A DNA stretch of 8,001 nt from an uncultured Eubacteriales bacterium (GTDB taxonomy: Bacteria; Bacillota; Clostridia; Oscillospirales; UBA644): the NCBI GenBank assembly GCA_934486965.1, contig CAKSQP010000072.1, forward strand, positions 1 through 8,001, in the 5' to 3' direction. The first letter of the stretch is position 1, and each line of letters starts with the position of its first letter. Of this stretch, positions 1-6,397 are shown in pieces. A program made the position numbers and the translations under genes. The notes under the pieces were generated by a model that was not told where the DNA came from, did not search any database, and saw only the letters and a program-made list of their open reading frames with translations.

Positions 1-3
1 GTA

Positions 4-93
4 GCAGAGTAAAATTTCTTGTATCGAAGTTCAAAATGCAGCAAGGCTGTCGCCTTGCGAGGCTTTGGACAAAGATATGGGGAATTTTACTGC
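4..93 (+). repeat. Long imperfect palindrome, possible structured RNA or MITE-like repeat
   Basis: Seen directly: three helices share one centre of symmetry (paired positions sum to 99). They are 10-25 with 74-89 (16 continuous pairs), 29-35 with 64-70 (7 pairs) and 41-47 with 52-58 (7 Watson-Crick pairs) closed by the loop TGTC (48-51). Small internal loops lie at 26-28/71-73 and 36-40/59-63. A further 4-bp helix (4-7 with 90-93) continues the stem after a two-base bulge at 8-9. Five pairs within these helices (17-82, 19-80, 20-79, 21-78, 31-68) are G-U wobbles in plus-strand RNA and would be A-C mismatches in minus-strand RNA, so the fold favours a plus-strand transcript. It lies beyond the 3' end of the minus-strand operon and may extend left of the window. 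I see no convincing gene in it. It could be a small RNA or a dispersed palindromic element; copy number cannot be judged here. Confidence 0.55.
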
Positions 94-144
94 GAGAAAC
101 CAATGCTTCCTTATCAGCCCTCAGCCAAAGGCAATCCTCTTTTT

Positions 145-492
145 TCAGTTGAGTTTTTTTATTCCGTCAAGAACCGTTCCGTACTTTTCCTTTACTTTTT
201 CGAAAAGTTCGTCCGCTCCGTCGGTCTTTCCCGCTCTCAGAAGTTCGGTGAGTTCCGCCGACGGGGTATAGAGGTCGTTAAAACCGAGGTTCAGGCATAA
301 GCCTTTAAGTGTGTGCGCCGCCCTGAAAGCCTCTTCGGTATTTCCGTCTGCAAGGGAACTTCCGAGCGTCGAAAAAGATTTGTCTTCGGGAAATTTCATC
401 AGAAAACGCAGGATCATCGAGTCGTTCATCAAATGTTTTTTTACTTCGGGATAAGAGCCTCCGACATTTGCGTAAAATTGTTCAAGGTTCAT
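145..492 (-). CDS. Free-standing histidine phosphotransfer (HPt) protein
   Basis: A 115-residue cytoplasmic protein that is essentially a single HPt domain. The phosphorylatable histidine is H60 in the motif AAHTLKG, followed by a Gly-containing helix (LGF, 69-71) and a second amphipathic helix pair, as in four-helix-bundle HPt proteins. There is no kinase or receiver domain and no membrane segment. The ATG overlaps the TGA of the hybrid kinase gene (ATGA, 489-492). An AGAGG about 6 bases upstream sits inside the kinase gene, so the two are translationally coupled. In the family, HPt proteins shuttle phosphate from the receiver of a hybrid kinase to the receiver of an output protein. Here the donor is inferred to be D768 of the upstream kinase, and the acceptor the receiver of the GGDEF/HD-GYP protein at the operon head. 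No clear intrinsic terminator follows the stop codon. Confidence 0.9.
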   Translation of the reverse strand: MNLEQFYANVGGSYPEVKKHLMNDSMILRFLMKFPEDKSFSTLGSSLADGNTEEAFRAAHTLKGLCLNLGFNDLYTPSAELTELLRAGKTDGADELFEKVKEKYGTVLDGIKKLN

Positions 493-3023
493 TTTGTTCC
501 TCTTTCTTTACGGACGTATTTAAGTATCGTTTCCGTGAGTTTTGCCGCATTCAGCGGTTTTGCGATATGTTCGTCCATACCGGCTTTTTTACATTCTTCA
601 ATGTCGTTTTCAAAAAGGTTTGCCGTCATTGCGAATATCGGGACAGTCTTTGCGTCGGGTCTGTCGAGTCTGCGGATAACTTTCGCCGCCTCCGTTCCGT
701 TCATTACGGGCATCATCATGTCGAGCAAAATGATGTCGAATTCTTCGGGAGCGGACCGTTCAAACGCTTCGACAGCCTCTTTTCCGTCTGAAACGCGGGT
801 GACTTCGGCTCCGCTGTCTTTAAGAATAAATTCGGCTATTTCCGCATTCAGTTCGTTGTCTTCCGCCATTAAAACATTTATTCCGTCGAGTCCCGACGTT
901 TCGTCTTTTGTCGCTTTTCCGTCTTCCGCAGATGTCGGAGTAAAGGGGAGAGTGACGGTGAATTTCGTCCCGACGTCTTTTTCGCTTTCCACGCCGATGT
1001 CTCCGCCCATTGTTTCCGTCAGTTTTCTGACGACCGAAAGACCGAGTCCTATTCCTCCGAACACGTTTTTGACGGTGCTGTTCTCCTGCGAGAACGGTTC
1101 GAACATGTGTTTCTGATATTCGGGGCTCATGCCTGTTCCCGTATCTTCGCAGACAAACCGTATAAATGTCTTTCCGTCTTTCTGTATTTCGGTGAAGGAA
1201 GTCGTTACTTTCCCGCCGTCTTTATTGTATTTTACGGCGTTTGTCATTATGTTTAGGATTATCTGTCTGAAATAGAGAGCGTCTCCGATGAACGCCGAAT
1301 GTTCCGCCGTTATTTCGGGATCTGCGACTGTAACGTTTTTGGCAAGCGCCTGCGCCGAAATTATCGACGAAAGTTCGGAAACAATATCGTTTAAGACAAA
1401 CTTTTCTTCTTTGAGTTCGGTTTCACCCGAATCAAGTTTGTTTATAGTCAGAATATCGTCGACAAGTTCGATAAGGAACTCTGCGGCTTCAAGCGTTTTT
1501 GCGTCGCAGTAATCGCGTACTTCAATGTCTTCGCGGTTCTTGCGCGCAATATTTGTCATTCCGATTATTACGTTTATCGGAGTTCTTACGTCGTGGCTCA
1601 TTCTGCGCAGGAAATCGGTCTTGGCGCTGTTTGCCTGCCTTTCTTTTTCGACCGCCTGCTCAAGTTGTTTCTGATATGAAACCTCTTTTTGCTTGAAAGC
1701 GTCGATGTTTCTTACTATAAGAAGTGCGGAACAGAGTTTTCCGTCTTTGTCCCGTTCCTTTTCCACGAGAATATCCTGAAGCCATATTCCTTTGGGACTT
1801 TGGTAGACATAATAAATATAATTGTTGCCGACAAGCCTGTCTCCGAGAGTTTCGAGGTCGATAAATTCCGAATATTCTTTTCTGTACTCCTCGCCGACAT
1901 GGTTCGGGCATACTTTTGTTACGAATTCTGCCGCGGTGTCAGCCCCCGCGCGTTTGCCCGTCCCGTATTTGCTTTGGATAAAATCGTAACTGTCGTTTTT
2001 AATGTCTATCAGAACGCTTGAAACGTAAATATTGCTTATCGCGTCGATTATTTCGTATTTGTCTTTTATTTCCCTGAGGTGCGCGTGATTGTTCCTTATT
2101 CTCAGGGCGATCGCCGACAGTACGAAAATAATATAGACCGTAACGGCGACCGACATAATGACAAGACATTCCGAAAAAACGTTTTTGGCGGGATAGAAGA
2201 TGTAAATTCCGTAATTCCTGCAGGAGGCTTTCCCCGCATACCAGACATAACCGTTTTCTTCGGTAAGCCGAATGAGTTTTTCGGAAACGGGTTGCTCTTC
2301 AAGTTCTCTTATAAGAGGGAAACTGTCGGTCGACATATTGTCCGGATTTTTTATATTTGTACCGATTATCTTGTTTCCTTCGGTCAGAAAAATTCTTCCG
2401 TCAAGCATAAGTTCATGGCTTGCAATCAGATTTTCGACCGTCGACTGTTTTGTTTCGAGAATACTTCTGTCCTGCTGAAAACAACAGAGCACCGCGCCCT
2501 TGTCGTCGTTTCTCGAAACGACTGCAATATCGTAATAAAGTCCGCTTTTTGTAACTCTTTCGGAATAGATCGTTTTCGGATTTTTAATTACTGATATTAC
2601 TGCGTCGTTACCGATAAGTGTATCCCAGCCGCCGATAGAGGGCGTTTCGGAATATGAAAACACCGTTCTAAGGTCTTCGTCAACTATCTTTATTGCCGAT
2701 ATCCTTTGGTTTACCGCAAAATCATTAAGCCAGTTTTCGGGGTATTCTGCGGTGTCTTTGTTGAAATGAAATGCGACCTCCGACGTTTTTTCGGTAATGC
2801 GTACCAGACTTTTTACTTCGTCGGAAAGTATGATCTCATCGTAACTTACGCATTGCTCTTTAAGATATTCCACCGCTTTCGAAAGATTATTTTCAGCATT
2901 TTCAAAACTGATAAATCTTCCGATGAAAAACGAACCGACGATAATGAATATGCCGACGGCTGCTATCGTTACGGCAAATCCTGCGTCCTTCGCTTTTTTT
3001 CTTATTCTGTCCGTCGGAATCAT
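489..3023 (-). CDS. Membrane hybrid sensor histidine kinase (ectodomain-PAS-HisKA-HATPase-REC)
   Basis: An 844-residue class I hybrid kinase. Order: short basic N-terminus; TM1 about 17-38; extracellular region about 39-283 (possibly a Cache-type sensor, inferred from size and position only); TM2 about 284-306; PAS-like region about 320-445; short coiled stretch about 447-468; HisKA with phospho-His H477 in SHDVRTP; HATPase_c with N box N591/N595, G1 box DTGTG (627-631), F box FEPF (641-644) and G2 box GIGLGL (657-662); C-terminal REC with acidic pair E721/D722, phospho-acceptor D768, T800 and K822. All catalytic residues are present. The start ATG is preceded directly by AGAGGAG with no spacer, which is unusual, and no in-frame ATG, GTG or TTG lies nearby downstream. 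The frame is the same as the upstream binding-protein gene, separated by TAG plus three codons. It overlaps the HPt gene by four bases. Inferred role: sense a ligand outside and feed a phosphorelay. Confidence 0.95.
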   Translation of the reverse strand: MIPTDRIRKKAKDAGFAVTIAAVGIFIIVGSFFIGRFISFENAENNLSKAVEYLKEQCVSYDEIILSDEVKSLVRITEKTSEVAFHFNKDTAEYPENWLNDFAVNQRISAIKIVDEDLRTVFSYSETPSIGGWDTLIGNDAVISVIKNPKTIYSERVTKSGLYYDIAVVSRNDDKGAVLCCFQQDRSILETKQSTVENLIASHELMLDGRIFLTEGNKIIGTNIKNPDNMSTDSFPLIRELEEQPVSEKLIRLTEENGYVWYAGKASCRNYGIYIFYPAKNVFSECLVIMSVAVTVYIIFVLSAIALRIRNNHAHLREIKDKYEIIDAISNIYVSSVLIDIKNDSYDFIQSKYGTGKRAGADTAAEFVTKVCPNHVGEEYRKEYSEFIDLETLGDRLVGNNYIYYVYQSPKGIWLQDILVEKERDKDGKLCSALLIVRNIDAFKQKEVSYQKQLEQAVEKERQANSAKTDFLRRMSHDVRTPINVIIGMTNIARKNREDIEVRDYCDAKTLEAAEFLIELVDDILTINKLDSGETELKEEKFVLNDIVSELSSIISAQALAKNVTVADPEITAEHSAFIGDALYFRQIILNIMTNAVKYNKDGGKVTTSFTEIQKDGKTFIRFVCEDTGTGMSPEYQKHMFEPFSQENSTVKNVFGGIGLGLSVVRKLTETMGGDIGVESEKDVGTKFTVTLPFTPTSAEDGKATKDETSGLDGINVLMAEDNELNAEIAEFILKDSGAEVTRVSDGKEAVEAFERSAPEEFDIILLDMMMPVMNGTEAAKVIRRLDRPDAKTVPIFAMTANLFENDIEECKKAGMDEHIAKPLNAAKLTETILKYVRKERGTK

Positions 3024-3030
3024 CTCCTCT
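3024..3030 (-). promoter_or_regulatory. Shine-Dalgarno abutting the kinase start codon
   Basis: AGAGGAG on the minus strand touches the ATG at 3023-3021 with zero spacer, where 5-9 bases is normal. The whole stretch AGGAGATGAT is one base away from the ideal complement of the 16S rRNA 3' end, so the start codon itself would lie within the anti-SD duplex. This suggests weak independent initiation, and dependence on ribosomes arriving from the binding-protein gene whose TAG stop is only 9 bases upstream. Confidence 0.5.
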
Positions 3031-3032
3031 GC

Positions 3033-3821
3033 CTATCCCGAAACTTTTTCGGGGTCAAGCCCGTATTTTATAACAATATTTTTTATCGTTCCGTCTTTTT
3101 TCATCTCGTCGAGAACTTCCGAAAGGCTTTCGACGGGGAAGTCTTTCTCTTCTTTTGAAAACGCGACTCCGAGGTCGGCAATGAGCAGCGGTTCATCAAG
3201 AATTCTGTATTCGGCCGAATCGTCGCCCATGAGTGCCGTTATTGCCGTTTCGTGCCCTGCGCAGGCGTCGGTATAACCGTTTCTCATTGAAATAAAAACT
3301 TCCGATATCGATGAGAAACAGTAAATGTTCTTTACCGAAAACCCAAGGCTCCCGTCGGACAGTATCTCCGCGGGCTTTGAGCCGTACTGCGCGGAAACGT
3401 TCATATTTTCAAGGTCGGAAAGACTGTATATATTTCTTTGCGCGCGGACCGCGATAATCTGCCGGCTTTGCATGTAAGGCCCCGCCCATTTATAGTCGTC
3501 TTCTCTTCCGTTTATCGAGAAACTGCCCCAGAGACAGTCGACTTCTCCGTTTTCGAGCAATTCTTCTTTGTTGTCCCACTGTATCTGTCTGAAATCTGCC
3601 TTGTAACCCAGTCTTCGGCATGCTTCCGTCGCTATTTCAACGTCGATACCCGTCGGATTGCCCGAATTGTCAATATAGTTGTAAGGCTCGTAATAGTCGC
3701 TTCCGATAACAAGAGTCGGCAGATTGTCGTCTTCCGCCGTCGCAGTTCCGCATGCGGAGACCGCAAAAAGAGAGACGGCAATAAGAAACGCGATAAATAC
3801 GGCTTTTATTTTTCTTTTCAC
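3033..3821 (-). CDS. Extracellular solute-binding lipoprotein (SBP_bac_3, amino-acid type)
   Basis: A 262-residue protein with a lipoprotein signal: basic MKRK, a hydrophobic core to about 20, and the lipobox VSAC with lipidated C24. The mature part has the type II periplasmic-binding fold of the SBP_bac_3 family: first strand TLVIGSDYYEPYNY (36-49), the motif GIDVEIA (58-64), and R106 at the place that binds the ligand alpha-carboxylate in GlnH/HisJ. The usual amine-binding Asp (DAVLHD in E. coli GlnH) aligns with H190 here, with E191 next to it, so the ligand may not be an ordinary amino acid. The start is GTG (3821-3819), overlapping the TGA of the upstream gene as GTGA, with GGAGG at 3832-3828 (spacer 6). 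No ABC permease or ATPase gene lies beside it. Its position between an output enzyme and a hybrid kinase suggests a sensory accessory role rather than uptake (inference). Confidence 0.88.
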   Translation of the reverse strand: MKRKIKAVFIAFLIAVSLFAVSACGTATAEDDNLPTLVIGSDYYEPYNYIDNSGNPTGIDVEIATEACRRLGYKADFRQIQWDNKEELLENGEVDCLWGSFSINGREDDYKWAGPYMQSRQIIAVRAQRNIYSLSDLENMNVSAQYGSKPAEILSDGSLGFSVKNIYCFSSISEVFISMRNGYTDACAGHETAITALMGDDSAEYRILDEPLLIADLGVAFSKEEKDFPVESLSEVLDEMKKDGTIKNIVIKYGLDPEKVSG

Positions 3822-6148
3822 ATCGAGCCTCCGTCTTTGTCGGAATATATTTCCATGACTTTATCCCTTATTTCGGCGAAACATTCCGCAATTACGGGAT
3901 TGAATTTCCCGCATTCGCCGTTAAGAATCATTTCGATTGCTTTTTCGTGTGGAATTCCTTCTTCGCGGCTCGGACTTACGAGTCCGTCGTAAGCGTCGGC
4001 AATCGAAACGACCTGAGCCGAGAGCGGTATTTTGTCGCCGATAAGCCCGTCGGGATAGCCCTTTCCGTCAAACCTTTCGTGATGCGAACGGCATATCTCG
4101 GCGGCAATCTTCACTATCGGCTCGTTTTTATAGATGCCGAGGTTCGAAAGTATCTGTTCTCCGAGAACCGTATGCGTTTTCATTATTTCGGATTCTTCGG
4201 GCGTAAGTCCGCCTTTTTTATTGAGTATTTTTTCGTCAATGCCGATTTTCCCTATATCGTGCAGGGGACAGGCGGCTTCGATAAGCGAACATTCCTGCCT
4301 TGTGATATGATATTTGTCGGTCCTTTCGGCAAGTTTTTCGGCGAGCAGACGGGCGACTTCGTTTGTGTGCAGAATATGGGGACCGCTTTCACCGTTGCGA
4401 CAGCCGACGATATTGCTTAAAATGTCTATCATCATGCGGTCGTTCTTTTCTTTTTCGCCCGACTGCTGTTTTATCATCGATATAAGTCTTCTCTGTTTTG
4501 AATAAAGACGTATGGTGTTCGTTACTCTTCTGCGTACGACGTCGGTATCAAACGGACGTTTTATGTATTCCGAAACGTTCAGTTCGTATGCTTTTCTTAT
4601 GTTTGAGTCGGAATCGTCGCTCGATATCATGATCACGGGGATATCTTCCGTTATGTGAGAGTCGTTCAGGCGTGAAAGGACTTCGAACCCGTCCATTTCG
4701 GGCATTATAATATCGAGAAGAATGATTGAAATTCCCGTTCCGTACTGACTTATCATTTCAAGACACTGTTTTCCGTTTTCGGCTTCGAGAATACTGAAAT
4801 TTTCGGAAAGTATTTCGGAAAGAATGAGCCTGTTGAGTTCGGAATCGTCGACTATGAGGACTAACGGTTTCGGTTCTTCTCCCCGTTCGTCGCCGTTGGC
4901 TTCCGTAACGACCGAATTCTTGCGTTTTTTTGCTCGGTACATATATCCGTCGGCGCGCGCTATCGCGTCTCTTACCGTTTCTTTGTCGGCTGTAACTCCT
5001 CCGATACTTACCGAGAGTTTCAGTTCCGGATAACCCGGAACTATCGTTTCTTCGGCTTCTTTTCTGATGTTTTCAAGCAACGCCGTGAATTTTGCGCGGT
5101 CGGAACCCGAAATGATGAGCAGAAATTCGTCGCCTCCGTAGCGTATGAGCATATCCTTACTGCGGATATTCTTTCTTAAAATCCTGCCGAGCGTCTCAAG
5201 GGCGGCGTCGCCCGAGGCGTGTCCGTAGGTGTCGTTGCAGAGTTTGAAATCGTCAATGTCTATCATCGCAATGCCTGCGGAGACAGTCTGATTCTTTATG
5301 TTTTTTTCGTAAAAATTACGGTTGTATGCGCCCGTTAAAAAGTCGCGGTCGCCGTCTTTTTTCGCTATTTCCACCTGATTTTCATAACTCTTGACCATCT
5401 TGCTTATGTCGACCTGGATAAGCGTTATTATTCTTTTTGCCTCGTCGAGATATGAAAATGAAAGTTTTTTATATGCTCTTTCGCCGTTTCTGCCGAGGGT
5501 CGTAATAAAGACCGAATACTCGTTGTTTTTTGAAAGGCCTGCAATGATCGCCGGCAGTCTTATCTTATTCGAAATTTCCTCTCTTTCGGACGCGGCGCAA
5601 TATTTTCCGGCAAGATTTTCCGCCATATTATCGTAATCGGGGAAAGTTTCGTTCGTCGTATCTTTTCCGTTGGCGTAACTTATGATATAGTTTTTTGATT
5701 CCGAGTCGATATTGATTATACTGTCGCAGGCGGAGTCGGCTCCTCCGACGGAACTCTGCCGTGATATCGTGCCGTGGATATCTCTTCCCGTTATCAGCAG
5801 TTTTTCGTCGTCCTCCCGCTCGATATAGATGTCGTACCATTTCAGTTCTCCCGAAGAAAGCCTGAAACGCAGGAAGAACGTGTCGTTTTTTACGTCGCTG
5901 TCGAAAAAACTCTGCAGATATTCTTTGGTGAGAAACTTTTCCCAGACCGTAATATCGACCCCGAAAAGAATTTTTGTTTTGAAAATTTCGCGGAGTTCGT
6001 CGGCGTCGTAAGTCTTGTCGGCGTACATCGTTGCGATTTTATCGAAATGAATAAAAATTTTATTGCCCGTACGGTCGTATTCCCATACCGAATCGCAATA
6101 ATGATTGAGTATTTTTAATAAAAATTCTCTTTTCAGCATTTTCATCAC
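3818..6148 (-). CDS. PAS-PAS-GGDEF-REC-HD-GYP cyclic-di-GMP synthase/phosphodiesterase
   Basis: About 776 residues, with no membrane segment. Two PAS-like regions (about 5-125 and 135-250, weakly conserved) precede a GGDEF domain (about 263-412) with D297 (metal ligand in the DID motif), signature GGDEF at 338-342 and an inhibitory I-site RSKD (329-332) placed five residues before it. A REC domain (about 428-550) follows, with D434/D435, phospho-acceptor D479, S510 and K530. Last is an HD-GYP domain (about 575-770) with H591, the HD pair H630/D631, H659, H689/H690, the GYP motif (697-699) and D718. By family knowledge, GGDEF joins two GTP into c-di-GMP and HD-GYP hydrolyses it; both look intact. 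It heads the operon. The start is uncertain: GTG at 6148, ATG at 6145 and ATG at 6139 are in frame, and only the last has a weak SD (GGTGAT, 6149-6144). Residue numbers count from the GTG. The receiver is the likely target of the operon's HPt protein. Confidence 0.93.
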   Translation of the reverse strand: MMKMLKREFLLKILNHYCDSVWEYDRTGNKIFIHFDKIATMYADKTYDADELREIFKTKILFGVDITVWEKFLTKEYLQSFFDSDVKNDTFFLRFRLSSGELKWYDIYIEREDDEKLLITGRDIHGTISRQSSVGGADSACDSIINIDSESKNYIISYANGKDTTNETFPDYDNMAENLAGKYCAASEREEISNKIRLPAIIAGLSKNNEYSVFITTLGRNGERAYKKLSFSYLDEAKRIITLIQVDISKMVKSYENQVEIAKKDGDRDFLTGAYNRNFYEKNIKNQTVSAGIAMIDIDDFKLCNDTYGHASGDAALETLGRILRKNIRSKDMLIRYGGDEFLLIISGSDRAKFTALLENIRKEAEETIVPGYPELKLSVSIGGVTADKETVRDAIARADGYMYRAKKRKNSVVTEANGDERGEEPKPLVLIVDDSELNRLILSEILSENFSILEAENGKQCLEMISQYGTGISIILLDIIMPEMDGFEVLSRLNDSHITEDIPVIMISSDDSDSNIRKAYELNVSEYIKRPFDTDVVRRRVTNTIRLYSKQRRLISMIKQQSGEKEKNDRMMIDILSNIVGCRNGESGPHILHTNEVARLLAEKLAERTDKYHITRQECSLIEAACPLHDIGKIGIDEKILNKKGGLTPEESEIMKTHTVLGEQILSNLGIYKNEPIVKIAAEICRSHHERFDGKGYPDGLIGDKIPLSAQVVSIADAYDGLVSPSREEGIPHEKAIEMILNGECGKFNPVIAECFAEIRDKVMEIYSDKDGGSM

Positions 6149-6160
6149 CGTATAGATAAA

Positions 6161-6201
6161 ATTATATATAATATCTTAACATATATCCGCCCGACAGTCA
6201 A
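6161..6201 (-). promoter_or_regulatory. Promoter candidate for the c-di-GMP/phosphorelay operon
   Basis: On the minus strand, TTGACT (6201-6196) is followed after 17 bases by TAAGAT (6178-6173), with an upstream TG giving an extended -10. Transcription would start near 6166, leaving a leader of about 20-30 bases. A second, perfect TATAAT at 6166-6161, without a good -35, would start near 6154 and give an almost leaderless mRNA for the GTG/ATG starts at 6148/6145. The -10 area contains the 12-bp AT palindrome at 6161-6172. Confidence 0.6.
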
Positions 6202-6333
6202 CCTCACAAAAAAGCCCGACAACAGGAAAATAACAGAACGGGTGAAATGGTATGTTGATTCTGTCTTTTATGACGGCACGGTAGGGCGCTTTTCTTACAA
6301 TATTGACTGATTTCGGCAAATATCGGAAAAGAC

Positions 6334-6362
6334 TTGCAAAAACACTGAAAATCTGATATAAT
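6334..6362 (+). promoter_or_regulatory. Promoter of the EamA-type permease gene
   Basis: TTGCAA (6334-6339), a 17-base spacer and a perfect TATAAT (6357-6362), with TG at 6354-6355 forming an extended -10. Transcription would start near 6369, about 29 bases before the ATG. The AAGGGG SD at 6385-6390 lies 7 bases before the ATG at 6398. This is the strongest promoter in the window. Confidence 0.8.
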
Positions 6363-6397
6363 CATCAATGTGTTATTTATAAAAAAGGGGATCTCTT

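Larger units (their letters stand above)
6149..6397. other. Divergent intergenic region
   Basis: This 249-base region separates the operon from the permease gene and carries a promoter for each direction at its two ends. An 8-base direct repeat, gcccgaca, occurs at 6189-6196 and 6214-6221 (25 bases start to start); the first copy overlaps the -35/spacer of the minus-strand promoter and could be an operator half. I see no RNA gene, no recognisable c-di-GMP riboswitch core and no convincing terminator in the middle part (about 6222-6333). Confidence 0.5.

Noticed and set aside
41..58. 7-bp hairpin as terminator of the minus-strand operon
   Set aside because: On the minus strand the T-rich stretch begins four bases after the stem and has only four Ts, so it is a poor intrinsic terminator. 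The operon's terminator is not evident.
59..145. Possible plus-strand terminator: 59-68 pairing with 125-130 and 136-139, followed by six Ts
   Set aside because: The stem is interrupted by a five-base bulge, has a loop of more than 50 bases, and competes with the better-supported hairpin. It cannot be claimed from sequence alone.
19..300. Open plus-strand frame over the palindrome and the HPt gene
   Set aside because: It lies antisense to a well-supported HPt gene, has no good SD, and its translation shows no recognisable domain. The palindrome explains the left part.
313..1116. Long plus-strand open frame opposite the kinase and HPt genes
   Set aside because: It is an antisense shadow created by codon bias of the kinase gene; there is no SD and no domain-like content.
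6200..6245. Minus-strand terminator ending in TTTTTT (6208-6213)
   Set aside because: Only a 4-bp CCCG/CGGG stem with a loop of about 20 bases can be drawn, and no gene upstream needs it.
6149..6397. c-di-GMP riboswitch upstream of the permease or operon
   Set aside because: I looked for the conserved GEMM-type core and found no match; a short leader also leaves no room on either side.
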